64,000 nucleotides of DNA from Imbricaverruca yamaguchii (GCA_034440575.1 JAOTOL010001560.1:62001-126000); one strand, 5' to 3'. Positions 45,271-63,447 are shown, counted from the first letter of the stretch. The notes: generated from the letters alone by a model not told the origin. Made by a program: numbers and translations.

Positions 45271-46048
45271 GTTGAACTGGAGTTAATGGATCGGCTGGTG
45301 GGGCCGGGGTTCGCGCAACAAGCCTTGCTTAGCAATAGAGCCCTAGTTCATAAAGCCAGCCCAGCAGTACCTCGGATTAAATTTATATAAAAAAGCACTG
45401 TCATGTTTTATGCTTACAAAACCACAGCGTCATAAGCTTGATGGTGAATTGACAGCTCCGAATGGAAGACCGCTGTCGCCCACACCAACCGGCCGGCCGG
45501 TGACCGGGGAGCGCCGGAGACAGCACGACGCCCCGTCCCGGCGACCGGCGGCTTGTCGGCGAGATTATCGAGCGGCCCTGGGCAGCCCGGAGGTGTCCGG
45601 CAAATCGGCTTGCGTCGGACTCATCTGGGCATGTCACGCTGACTGAGACCTGCCAACGCTAGATCGGATCCGCCCGGCCATACGTGGAGCCGGGATCTGT
45701 CGGTGTGCGGCTGCTGCTCATGTCGCCTGCTGCTGTGTTGCTGACTGCCACTGTGGCTGATGTGGACCTGCTGATGTATTGGCTGATGTAAACTTCGCCA
45801 TCCGGCTCCAATTGTGTGCACCATCATTTTACCGCCGAGGATGAGAGCAGTGATCATCCAAAGGTCGGTGGTGGACATCTGGTCAGTTTTCTCACGTGCA
45901 TTGCTTTGTGAAAAAGCATGGCATTTGGCGATAGTGCAGCTAATTTTTCGTCGACTGACGTAAATTTCACCGAACTGCCTAAAATCGTTTTCCCGCCACC
46001 CGTTTTCCAGTAAATGCTGTAAAAAAATTAGGAGTAGGTGTATCCACT
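45271..46048. other. Intergenic, nothing recognised
   Basis: No gene supported; partly CpG-rich at 45,480-45,610. Confidence 0.55.
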
Positions 46049-46410
46049 TCAATAACAGCCAATATCAAGCGGTGCAATACCAAATATTACAGTATCAAGA
46101 AGTTCAATATCGAACAGTCCAATATTTATTGGCATAAATGTTAGCTAGTCCACATACTAAGTCCCGCATTGCATGTATTTCAAATACGATTACATTGCTG
46201 TACTTTGTATGTGGGCTAGCTAGCACTTAAGCTGTTTGATATTGGGTTGTTTGATATTGGATTGTTTGTTATTTAACTGCTTGATATTGGATTATTTTAT
46301 ATCGGACCCATTAATATTAGCTGTTTGATACACCACGGTTTCTTATTCGAATGCTTGATATTGGACTGTTTGATATTGGACTATTTCTTTGATATCATTA
46401 CTGCTTGATA
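46049..46410. repeat. Foldback with CAATATCAA-type repeated arms
   Basis: The left arm (46049-46165) has CCAATATCAAG-like units and ends GTTAGCTAGTCCACATACTA. The right arm has TTGTATGTGGGCTAGCTAGC (from 46205) followed by TTGATATTGG-like units. The arms are diverged inverted repeats around a ~40-bp centre. Confidence 0.8.
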
Positions 46411-46611
46411 ATCCGAGAAAAAAACTATGCCTTCAACGATGTACATTCAACCACGAAGAGCTATTGCAGAACTGCAGCAGAGGTAGCGCGCTGCAGGTGT
46501 GACTAACAAGACGAAGAACGGCCAAGGTGACGGCAACTGTGGCGGTACTGACAGCGACAGCACTCTCAGTCATGAGGTGTCGAGGCGCAACGCCCTACCC
46601 TGTCACAATTC

Positions 46612-47240
46612 ACAACAACACGAAGGACAGCACACCGTTCACAACAACACAAAGGACAACACACCGTTCACAACAACGCAAAGGACAACACACCGTTCAC
46701 AACAACACAAAGGACAACACACCGTTCACAACAACGCAAAGGACAACACACCGTTCCCAACAACGCAAAGGACAACACACCGTTCACAACAACGCAAAGG
46801 ACAACACACCGTTCCCAACAACACAAAGGACACCACACCGTTCACAACAACACAAAGGACAACACACCGTTCACAACAACACACAGGACAACACACAGTT
46901 CACAACAACACACAAGACAACACACCGTTCACAGCAACACAAAGGACAACACACCGTTCACAACAACACGAAGGACAGCACACCGTTCACAGCAACACAA
47001 AGGACAACACACCGTTCACAACAACACACAAGACAACACACCGTTAACAACAACACACAGGACAACACACCGTTCACAACAACACACAAGACAACACACC
47101 GTTCACAGCAACACAAAGGACAACACACCGTTCACAACAACACAAAGGACAACACACTGTTCACAACAACACACAGTACAACACACCGTTCACAACAACA
47201 CAAAGGACAACACACCGTTCACAGCAAGACACAGGACAGG
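46612..47240. repeat. 29-bp minisatellite, ~21 units
   Basis: Units of TTCACAACAACACAAAGGAC then AACACACCG. Gln/Thr/His-rich frames across it are artefacts. Confidence 0.96.
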
Positions 47241-49059
47241 ACGGCGTGCATGGATTCGATGTCAGCAGTTTTTCTAGTCGTAGTTTTCTGGCGTTTCGCT
47301 ACCCTGCTAAAAAAACCTCGCATGGGCCGATAACTCAGTTAAGTGCCTGTCGACTGATGTGAATTTCACCATCAGCTACCTCCACTTTACCTGACCCAAA
47401 GTTCTTCCGGTGCTGGCCACCGGCACACATTCGCTCTTTCTCGGTGGATGGTACGCCTGGCAAATTAATCCGTCGAGCAATGTTGATCCGGTGTCATAAT
47501 CCTATCACTGGCCGCCGCCGCCGGACGAGTCCAGTCGCGGCGGCCGGATCTGCGCCGTCGCACTGTGTGCATTTGTCCCGACAAGAGCTCAGCTTCCTCT
47601 GCTCGTGCACGGCGGTCGATCAGAGGCATTCCGGCCTGTCGACGTGTCGGCGGCGGCGGCGGCGTCCGTGTCGGCCAGACGTGTCGGAGCCGGCGTGACA
47701 CGACCGCCGGCCGATGTTGTGACACGCTGCAGGTGCGCCGGCGGCGGCAGGTGACGGCGCGGCCCACTGCAGCTGCGCGGTCCATGTTCCTCGCCGAAAA
47801 CAGAAATGAAAAGAACCGGTGTAGACATTGGAAAGACTGATGCGGTTGACACTCGAGCCTCGCGCAAAAACTTCTTTTTATCATCATTTACAGTTACACA
47901 AATTGTCAATTACTACCACACTTTAAACGAGATTTACTAAGTCGCAGGACCAGCAGACTCGTTTTCTCCATTGATATATCTACATCCGAATAGCTTTACT
48001 AAAGGCAACACTAAAGGCCGTCACTCCTCTCTGGGGCTGAGCTCGAAACCGCGGAGAGCAAACTATAGCATTTGTTAGGCGGAACGGATAGCGAGTGCCG
48101 GCTGTCGTGCCGGATATAAGGTTTGATGCTCTCGTGCGCGACAATGCCGCTACTAGCTCAATTCTTTCAGTGCAGATTATGAGAGATCCAGGAGGAATAT
48201 TGGAATGAAAGATGATCAATCTGAAAATGAGGAGAGCAGACCTGGCGCTGATTCATAAAATTATAGATTGAAATGCTGAACTTCAGCGTGAATCGCTGCT
48301 GACAGTTGCTCGTGAGAGTAAATGCAGCTGCTAACCTCTTTCTTTCAATACGTATTAAAAATACGGTGTCTGGAATATTATAGTAGAAATGCATAGGCAG
48401 CAAAATTAAGGGGACAAATCTGACTATAGGGGATGAAATCAGAAAGAGAACAACTGTATACAAATTGTTGTTTCAAAACAGTGATGATCGGACTAACCCC
48501 GACCGGGTCATCGGGATGGATCTCGACCGGGTCACCCATATGGACTCGACCGGGATACTCAGATTAAGTCATGATCGGGCCGCTCAAATGAATATACATG
48601 TCGCATGGGAGTAAATTTTGCTCTCGCTTGTAATGACGATCAGCTAGATTTTCATCGGGTAAGTGCTGCCCAAGTATCTAAATGCAGCTGGTGTCCAGGC
48701 GCCACCAGCCAACACCAGAATTGCACCCATGCAACACCTCGCACTCCATCATACTGCATAGATCATACAGTTGCTGGCGAACTTCGCGGCTTGCACTCCA
48801 CCAAACACTCGTGAAGGCAAATTCCACCAACACCTTGAATTGCATTGAAATGGAGGCCGACAAACGCTTAGGCTTTATCACACCTCGGCCTAGCCGCCAG
48901 CTGACTCTTGTTCGCCACGTCGGAACTTCTTAATACGCCGTCCGGAGCCGTGTTAAAACTCACGCCTGCTGGCATGCCAGCCGCCCCGACATGCGACCGG
49001 CCGCATCGTCGGCATTCCTCCGGCAAGCGGCTCGGCGCAGCGTCACCGCGGCCTGTCGG
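47241..49059. other. Intergenic; CpG-rich at 47,500-47,790
   Basis: No gene supported. 48,495-48,590 has four diverged units containing CGACCGGGTCA. Confidence 0.55.
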
Positions 49060-50165
49060 CAGAACCGGACAGGTCCCGCGTCAGCCTGTCTCGACAGCCG
49101 GGGGTAGAACCAGACAGGTCCCGCGTCAGCCTGTCTCCGATCAGCGTGGAGTAGAACCGGACAGGTCCCGCGTCAGCCTGTCTCGGCAGCCGAGGGCAGA
49201 ACCGGACAGGTCCCGCGTCAGCCCGTCTCGGCAGCCGTGGGCAGAACCGGACAGGTCCCGCGTCAGCTTGTCTCGGCAGCCGGGGGTAGAACCGGACAGG
49301 TCCCGCGTCAGCCTGTCTCCGATCACCAGGGGGAGAACCGGACAGGTCCCGCGTCAGCCTGTTCCGACAGCCGGGGGTAGAACCGGACAGGTCCCGCGTC
49401 AGCCTGTCTCGACAGCCGGGGGCAGAACCGGACAGGTCCCGCGTCAGCCTGTCTCCGATCAGCAGGGGGAGAACCGGACAGGTCCCGCGTCAGCCTGTCC
49501 GACAGCCGAGGGTAGAACCGGACAGGTCCCGCGTCAGCCTGTCCCGGCAGCCGGGGGTAGAACCGGACAGGTCCCGCGTCAGCCTGTCTCGGCAGCCGCG
49601 TCAGCCTGTCTCCATCAACTGGGGGCAGAACCGGACAGATTCCGCGTCAGCCTGTCTCCGATCAGCCGGGGGCAGAACCGGACAGGTCCCGCGTCAGCCT
49701 GTCTCCGATCAGCCGAGGGCAGAACCTGACAGGTCCCGCGTCAGCCTGTCTCGACAGCCGGGGGCAGAACCGGACAAGTCCCGCGTCAGCCTGTCTCCGA
49801 TCAGCCGAGGGCAGAACCGGACAGATCCTGCATCAGCCTGTCTCGGCAGCCGAGGGAAGAACCGGACGGGTCCCGCGTCAGCCTGTCTCGGCAGCCGCGT
49901 CAGCCTGTCTCCGATCAGCCGGGGGCAGAACCGGACAGGTCCCGCGTCAGCCTGTCTCGGCAGCCGCGTCAGCCTGTCTCCGATCAGCCGGGGGCAGGAC
50001 CGGACAGATCCAGCGTCAGCCTGTCTCCGATCAGCAGGGGGTAGAACCGGACAGGTCCACGTCAGCCTGTCTCCGATCAGCCGAGGGCAGAACCGGACAA
50101 GTCCCGCGTCAGCCTGTCTCGGCAGCCGCGTCAGCCTGTCTCCGATCAGCCGGGGGCAGTCCGCG
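49060..50165. repeat. 45-48-bp minisatellite, ~24 units
   Basis: Units of CGGACAGGTCCCGCGTCAGC then CTGTCTCGGCAGCCGGGGGT and AGAAC; a CTCCGATCAGC subtype alternates. Multiples of 3 keep a forward frame open for ~270 codons; there is no domain outside the array. Confidence 0.96.
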
Positions 50166-52112
<1,947 letters not shown>

Positions 52113-52328
52113 CATTGCGTGAGACGAAATGTACGACCCTCAATATACCAGGAGGTGCTGGGTTTACTCAACATCAATATATCAGGTTTACTCAACATCA
52201 ACATCCTGATGATGGCCCCTGGCCGAAACGTTGAGTAATATAGCATGATCCCTAACGCTACTTTTGATGTTGAGTAAACCCAGCACCTCCTGGTATATTG
52301 AGGGTCGTACATTTCGTCTCACGCAATG
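52113..52328. repeat. Perfect 65-bp inverted repeat with hammerhead-like loop
   Basis: The left arm 52113-52177 (starting CATTGCGTGAGACGAAATGT) and right arm 52264-52328 are exact reverse complements. The 86-bp loop holds a second copy of CAGGTTTACTCAACATCAA and then CTGATGA (52207-52213), a GGCC/GGCC stem with CCT loop (52215-52225) and GAAAC (52226-52230). This is the order of a hammerhead ribozyme core. The expected helix III partner AACGU is AACGC here, so the core is probably inactive. Confidence 0.9.
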
Positions 52329-52800
52329 CATAAGCAATACAATCATCTACTGTGCTGAGGTCCTTCAGCGTGTATCCTCATTGTATTTTCATGTTAGTCT
52401 CCTTTCGATATTGCACTGAGTGGTCCACACAGCAGTTTGCATCCTAAAATAAAAATAAACATAGCATATGCGCCTTTATGAACTGGAATTGATTCCCTGT
52501 GTCCATGGGTATGGATATGCATGTATAAATGCAGGCATGTTGATGTATGTGCATATGTACATATGCATGTACCTATTTACATCCATGAATGCCATGGCAT
52601 CCATTCTCACCTGGATGCAGATCTACCATCTGACTGTTGTTCTGTTGACTATGGGCTGGATTTCTAAATCAACCAACTACCTAGATGGGTGGCTAACTAC
52701 CTACCTACCAACTTATCCTCTTTCAGCATCTGTTCTGTAATCTCATTACAATCTTAGTACATGCATCCTACCATGCTACTATGATAGAGTTGCATTAGTA

Positions 52801-52852
52801 TGCAATTACTTCCTACTTACCCAGGTGCCTGGGTAAGTAGGAAGTAATTGCA
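52801..52852. repeat. Perfect 25-bp-arm palindrome with 2-nt centre
   Basis: TGCAATTACTTCCTACTTAC then CCAGG, centre TG, then the exact reverse complement. Confidence 0.97.
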
Positions 52853-53748
52853 GAAATATTATTACCAGAAATATTATTACAAATCAAGTCATCATCATTA
52901 GCAAGTTCACTTAAGCATGTTAGCCTGAACAGGTGGCCACTTGCCCATTTACCTGAATAAGATATCATTCATTAAATTATTTCTAGGTACCACACAATAA
53001 AACAGGGCACTTCATACCAATACCTAGTAACTGCCTAATTTACTATACAGCCAACCAATCACGACTATGAATAGGTATAAACAGCACTCCTGCATACGAC
53101 CTTGGAACACCCCATCAATGAAACTCCTCGCTTACAAACACTGCGCACGTGTAATGACCATGAGTAAAACGGCACGACCTATTATATTATTCAGCTTTGC
53201 AATCAGATAATCCCAAAACTATTATCCACCTTTGCAATCAGAGAACTGCAAAGAACTTTATGAATAACACTTCACTTTATTTGTGAATCACTTCCTAAAA
53301 ACTATATTTTAAGGCATAGCCATTGCCAATTTTATTTAGATGCCTTTTATTTACAAGCCACCCTCTGTGCTCAACCAGACGGCGACAAAAATGAACAAGA
53401 AATGTTTGTTGCATGTTTGAATGCTTTAAAAAAAAACTATGAGAGCCCCACAAGCGAAATGTACTACTGAAACTTATTCATTGTTGATGGAAGTAGGCTT
53501 TACCGAATAAAGCCATAATATAGGACACCAGCATCAGACATCACGAATCGCTTTGCGTTCGATTCTTTTCGTTTACCGACGATTATTACTTCACGCTCCA
53601 AAATGTCCGTGTGGATGGCACCTAGCTGTCACGCCCATGGCTTTAGGTACCTCATGCCAATACCCACGTCAGAGGGGACGTGAGGTTACGCAGGCAGCAG
53701 CGGAGAAATGTCGGCCGCTCGACCTGTACTTCATCAACTGCATGAGGC

Positions 53749-53784
53749 CGCTGAAACGCGCAAGGAGACTTGCGCGTTTCAGCG
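53749..53784. repeat. Perfect 16-bp-arm hairpin with 4-nt loop
   Basis: CGCTGAAACGCGCAAG, loop GAGA, then the exact reverse complement. Confidence 0.97.
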
Positions 53785-54110
53785 CACAGGTTTCGGCAAC
53801 TAGCCAGCGCGTGATTTGTGTCTTGTGCCTATTAAATTAAGCTACAGTTGTTATATAGGATGGCAAGCTCACAAGCATTCATGCAAAATTGTCATTAGCT
53901 TTGAAGGTCATGCACTTGAGCAAAGCTTTGAAGCCCCACGAAATATTAAACACAAGACAATTATGGGGAATCGTCTGCCGCCTGTCGACGTACGTGAAAA
54001 CGAGCTGGCTTCGGTTGACATCCAAGGTTCATGGACTTCTTTTCAACGGACAGTCAGCATATTCTGGCCTTAGTCTTATATATATAAATATGTATATGTA
54101 TTTCCATTTC

Positions 54111-58189
<4,079 letters not shown>

Positions 58190-58385
58190 GACAATCACGC
58201 CAACTTCGGCAATCACGCCACTTCGGCAATCACGCCAACTTCGGCAATCACGCCCACTTCGGCAATCACGCCAACTTCGGCAATCACGCCAACTTCGGCA
58301 ATCACGCCCACTTCGGCAATCACGCCCACTTCGGCAATCACGCCCACTTCGGCAATCACGCCCACTTCGGCAATCTCGGCACGCT
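58190..58385. repeat. 18-bp minisatellite, ~10 units
   Basis: Units of CAATCACGCCAACTTCGG or CAATCACGCCCACTTCGG. A six-codon period keeps frames open on both strands. Confidence 0.96.
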
Positions 58386-58629
58386 CCACAACTCCCGCGG
58401 GTCGGTCGGTTGGAAGTGCCGACCGACCTACCCCGTCGGTAGGCGGACTTTCCTCCCATCGTTTATCTCTGTAGATTGGCATAGGGTATAGCTCAGATCG
58501 ATGGACCAGATATCGCGGTTGGAATTGCCAAGAGATGCCGTCATTATAAGCCAGACACAAACCGGATACAGGTTTTCGTCGAAAACATACTCAGAAGTCG
58601 CACCAGTACGACACGTCGTCGTAAACGGC

Positions 58630-59010
58630 GACATCGGCGAGTCCAACTGGCTGGCCACAAGCTGCGACACCGGCGAGTCCAACTGGCTGGCCATAAGCTG
58701 CGACATCGGCGAATCCAACTGGCTGACCATAAGCTGCGACACCGGCGAATCCAACTGGCTGGCCATAAGCTGCGACACCGGCGAATCCAACTGGCTGGCC
58801 ATAAGCTGCGACACCGGCGAATCCAACTGGCTGGCCATAGGCTGCGACACCAGCGAATCCAACTGGCTGGCCATAAGCTGCGACACCGGCGAATCCAACT
58901 GGCTGGTCGTAAACCGCGACATCGGCGAATCCAACTGGCTGGCCATAAGCTGCGACACCGGCGAATCCAACTGGCTGGTCATAAGCTGCGACACCGGCGA
59001 ATCCAAATGC
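58630..59010. repeat. 36-bp minisatellite, ~10 units
   Basis: Units of AACTGGCTGGCCATAAGCTG then CGACACCGGCGAATCC. The forward frame reads a 12-residue SNWLAISCDTGE repeat; the reverse reads DSPVSQLMASQL. The array is embedded in a 195-codon forward frame of unknown status. Confidence 0.95.
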
Positions 59011-61975
59011 TTAAAGTGGATTTGCCTTCACAGTTTCACCGGTCTTCGACAAAGCACACACATCCATATACGCTTCGTCACGAACTAGAATCGCATTATG
59101 ACTATGTCCTCGCTTCATGTGTTAAGCGGCGCATTTTACGGGCAGGAATTTCATGCAGGGATTATTGGCAAGTGGTCAAAAGAGGCAAATGCAGCGAATG
59201 TCGGTCGGTTTTCCCATCTTATGGAGATGTTCGGAGTCTCTGGAAGTCAATGTGATGTCATCACGCCGCCACAGTCTGGGTGACATCATCGCACGCTGGG
59301 CTGCCAAATATCATCTCATCAGAGGAAACATTTCGGATGGTGCTCTGAAACGGACAAGGGCATTGGGCGGCATGACAGATCAAGTCTTTCTACCTATTTC
59401 CAAGTACAAAAACCGCTTAGGAAATTTTTCAAAATGTGAATCGTACACCACCAACGAGTAATACATCCGCAATACATCCGCAACATAAGCTTAGAACCTC
59501 GAGCATACAACAGAAAATGGGACACAGATATGGCTTCCTTCTGGCCCTTCTTGGAACGACTAAACTCCTGCAACGTTTGCTGATATCCACCTCATGCTTA
59601 TATTCTCGATATGATGTCCTGTAGGGCAGACCAGCCAATGCGTTCGTGCACCAGCATCAATACCGTTTGTACCATCAATACCCTGTGCAGTGGTGCCCTT
59701 CGACCCATGAACACGCGATGCATATCTATGTATGAAGCATTGTGTCCAGCCAGTTGCTCGGTAAGCTACGAGCCTGCTAAGAGTTGCCTGGCGAGCCTGT
59801 TAATTTGCATGTGGTTTTGTTGGTCGGGTATGATATTTAACTAGGCAATTTGTAAGCCACTATACGGCTGTTTGTGGCTAATATTTCATTAGCTGGACCA
59901 ATTTCGGCTGGTCAATTTGTGAGTCACGTTTACATGTGGAGGTGCATGTGGTTCGTGGTCGTGAGGTAAGCGTGATGCATAGCTGGCTGTTTGTTCAGAC
60001 ACCATAGCATGCAGCGGTGCATTTCGTGGCCATTTGTGACGTCATCAGCGTCCTGTGTTGTGCATGTCGTGACCGGACCTGACCCGACCTGACCCACGCG
60101 CACGTTCCGGGTGTTTCAGGTGTCAGACGTGCTCACTTGTAGTGCATGCCAAATCGTCTAAACATGTGGTAGTAAGTAATCGGTTCCGTCTTCACTTCGG
60201 CTACCGCTCGATGGGCAGCTTGCATGCTATCCGACCATTCATTTGGCCGGCGAGCGGGTGATGACGCTGTCGGCCGTAATGCTGTAATAGGCGCTGCCGG
60301 CGGCCGCCGGCCGGCCCGTGTGGGCCGCACAGCACGCGCGCCGTGCCCCGTCCCCTCCGCTCCGCCGTGCGGCCGGATCTCGGCAGCCGGCCGCAGCCGG
60401 GCCGGCGGTCGCCACGCGCGCACCTGAGCAGGTACGCGCTGTCACGCCACCGCCGGCCGCAGCCGTATTTGGCGACGCGATACCCTCGCGTGACCTGCCG
60501 CTGCCCTCTCCTCCCGCGCAGCTCCGGTCGGCGGCCGGCCGATGGCGCCCCGCCTGTCTCTGCACGCTGCGCCCCGGGAGTGGGCAGGTCGGTGGTGGTG
60601 GTGGTGGTGGTGCTGGTGGTGGTGGTGGTGGTGGTGGTGGTGATAGTGGTGGTGGTGATGGGAGAGGCTGGTGGTGAGCTCGCATACAGTGACCGCTTGG
60701 ACAATCTTGTCTGCATGTTTTGAAAACCAGCTGAGTGCAGGTGTAGTAGAGGCGCCAGAGCGAGTTATGAATGGAATATTTGCCGGCGAAATCACATCAG
60801 TTGTCAGTGGCTTGTTTGCCTGCCTAATACGCTTATCACCGAGCAAGCAATGTCGAAGCTGTGTTTACTCTCCAACACCGCTGAAAAGAATGTTTAGATT
60901 GATAATGCTTCCGAATGTATCATGTCCCATGCAACCAACCCTCCAAAAAGCAGCCATTGAAAGTCCTTCCGCACCAATTTGTGAAGCACAGATATTTGCC
61001 TAGTATCCTCCTCCTCCGGAGCATGCTGACACCCTGGTGGCACCTACTATGTATGGCAGCCGCATGACTGCCGTTGATGACTCTTTGTGGGCTGATGGCA
61101 GGGGCGTAGGAGCGACAGGAAAAGCTGGGGGGGGGGGGGACAATTTACCAGGGTGTGCCACCGACTGAGAAAATGCTAAGATCGTGCATTCGAGTTCCCT
61201 GGGGCGCCATCTGCATCCAAGGGCCCGCCCTCGGCAGAAAATTTCATGGCGAAGGAAGCACTCGAACTCCAGTCGGAAGAGCGCATTTCTCCGGTCGGGG
61301 GGGGGGGGGTGTGCTGCCGGAGAGTGGGGGACCGCACACTAACTACTCTCTTGGTTGATATTGCCCTTGTATAGTTAGCACGGCTGCTTAGCGATATCTT
61401 ATTTATCAGGGACACAGCTAACAAACTTGTACCTAACAGACTTCTCTTAGCTAGTTAGTGAGATTTGCTGTACTGAATCACCGAACAACGATGTACTTCA
61501 CCCGCTCTATGTTTGCGTTCCGTCATCTGGATTACCTTCGCTTGCCTTTAAAAAAAATTGCTTGTAATATTGTCTGCAAGCTCATTGCAGTCTTTGGAGA
61601 GGGGAACATGTATGCACTGTTCGGTCACGTTCGTCTGTCTATGGCGCACCTGGGGGTACTACCGAGGGTTCCGATGTCAAAGTGAAGAAGGCGAACCTCC
61701 CGAGCCTACTATCAGAGGGCTCCGAGGCCAAAATGACAAGGAAAATTTTGGAGTCTAGCTTTGCCACAAACATCCGTGTTCTCCACCTGCTGTATTAATC
61801 CAACAACGTAAACATTAACAAATCATCCCAAATTTGTTCCCTTGTAATATAACTAACATGTGGAACATTCAAGCATACACACACTGGATTAAATATCGGC
61901 GAAATGCATCTGTGTAAAAGGAGATATACATTATGTCCCCCTTTATAAGTGCATGGACCTTCATGTTAATATTGT
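59011..61975. other. Intergenic upstream of the zinc-finger gene, with a CpG island
   Basis: 60,240-60,600 is CpG-rich and ends in a (GGT)n tract at 60593-60660. TGACGTCA lies at 60037-60044. At 61097 CAGGGGCGTAGGAGCGACAG resembles a hAT-type MITE end followed by poly-G. No exon recognised; the upstream island could be the promoter of the zinc-finger gene. Confidence 0.5.
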
Positions 61976-62031
61976 TACCTTGCATGAAGGCATTTTTGTA
62001 CGGAGGTACAACAATACCTTCATGCAAGGTA
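61976..62031. repeat. 15-bp perfect inverted repeat
   Basis: TACCTTGCATGAAGG (61976-61990) and CCTTCATGCAAGGTA (62017-62031), 26-bp loop. The right half can also fold locally as ACAACAATACC..GGTATTGTTGT. Confidence 0.95.
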
Positions 62032-62085
62032 TTGTTGTGCGCTGGCTGGCGACCGACGTGCGGCATCGCTCCGACAGGTATCGCC

Positions 62086-62195
62086 ATGCTGGACACTGAC
62101 TTTGAGATGGCAGATCGGTCTCACCTCGGCATGGGAAATCGCTCCGGATCGCCAGACCGCTACTTCACCTGCAAGTTCTGCCAGAGGCTGTTCAG
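62086..62195 (+). CDS. C2H2 zinc-finger protein, exon with first half of finger 1 (odd-skipped/drumstick-like)
   Basis: Frame MLDTDFEMADRSHLGMGNRS, then GSPDRYFTCKFCQRLF and the first two bases of an Arg codon. The CxxC half of a C2H2 finger (CKFC) ends at donor AG/GTGAGC (62196). Joined to the exon at 63901 it completes C-x2-C-x12-H-x3-H. The finger sequence (CKFCQR-F-K-YNLMIHER-H) resembles the odd-skipped/bowl/drumstick family of developmental transcription factors, drumstick most. The ATG at 62086 is my choice because it follows GCC. The frame is open further upstream to 61933, and a possible acceptor (GACAG/GTATCG) lies just before, so this could be an internal exon. Confidence 0.62.
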
Positions 62196-63064
62196 GTGAG
62201 CCGGCTGTGGTGTCGGCGACCGTCAAGCCTCGCGCGACGCGACCTGTAGGCGGCAGCGCAGCCGGAAACACTGCAGGAAGTGCCACAGACAGCGTCGGCT
62301 TCAGAAACACCCCGGGGACTCTCCGGTCGCCTGGGCCGTGAACGCGATATCATTTCCGGCACATCCGCGCCTATCTGCTCCGTTGTCATGTCCTGGTGCC
62401 ATGCCGCCCTGACGACGACGCCGCTAAGACGGTCTCTGTGCGTCGACCGGCTGTGCCGATCACCGGATACAGCCGGTCTCGGCCGGATAGGGCGGCGTCC
62501 CGGGCTGCACTCAGACGCGAGCCCGTGATCGGACAGACGGCGGCGTTGCCATGGCAACAGCAGCGTCGCCGCGCCCGTCAGCGCGACCAGATGACGTAAC
62601 GGTCGGTCATGCAAGAGTGTTCGGGTGAATCAGGGGATTATCGGGCGGGTCGAGAAGTTGGACGGCCGCTCACCCCGGCCACAGTCAACCACCGACCAGT
62701 CGGTCAGAGGCCACAGTCAGTCAACGGCCACAGACAGCCGCCGCGGTCCCCACGTAGGAAACTGGTCGACCGAGACTTGACTGTTCGGCCTACCCCGGAA
62801 GCAAGTGAACATCTTACCGGTTGGTGGGGGTGCGGTGGGGTGGGGGGACCGGAACGGACCCGACCGCCGCGATTCTCGGCAGACACTGTAGGTTAGTGGT
62901 GACCACTATCGGAGCCCAATCTCAGCGACGGCCACCTCACAGGTGAAGAATTGTTCACTGGTCTTCAGGATGTGGCTGAACATGAGCACAGGCAAAATGG
63001 GAGCCACACTACAACCACGGAGAAGGTATCCACTTCAACACAGGGGATAATAAGGAAACAGAAG

Positions 63065-63165
63065 TACACCCCGCGATTCCCGCCCTTCCTGTCAGGGTGA
63101 GAGGCAGGCGACGCCATATGGCCTCAGCTGCTGAGTGCGTCGTAAAGCCACAATCCAATCCCAAA
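63065..63165 (+). mobile_element. Diverged SINE 3' fragment
   Basis: GGCGACGCCATATGGCCTCA followed by GCTGCTGAGTGCGTCGTAAA and CCACAATCCAATCCCA parallels the 3' half of the SINE at 2945 (GCGACGCTACATGACTCAAC, GGGTCGTAAAACCAATAACC). Low identity. Confidence 0.45.
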
Positions 63166-63447
63166 CAGAAGTACACAATGAAATTACCCTCCCTTGGTAG
63201 TATACCGTTTTCACTGGATTTTGCCCGTCGTTTTCTATCTTGATTATATATTGCTATACGGTATCAGTGGGGGTCGGTCGGCTCATGGTGTGCATACCAG
63301 CATGGTGTATATATGTGAGACATGGCGCCACCGGTTGAGTTTTCATAATACAAAATCAAAATATAAGCAACCACTAATCGGTGATACAGTGCACGGAATG
63401 AATTGATTTAAACATGATTGACTATCGCTTTTCTTTATCTTTCCAGT

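Larger units (their letters stand above)
52329..54110. other. Intergenic with two perfect hairpins
   Basis: Mostly AT-rich; no gene supported. CAGAAATATTATTAC-like doublet at about 52850-52880. Confidence 0.55.

Noticed and set aside
48908..49729. 273-codon forward frame with Arg/Gln/Pro repeats
   Set aside because: Created by the 45-bp (15-codon) minisatellite; ends when units of other length appear.
61097..61330. Complete hAT-type MITE
   Set aside because: Only one convincing end (CAGGGGCGTAG) and poly-G tracts; no matching second end or target duplication.
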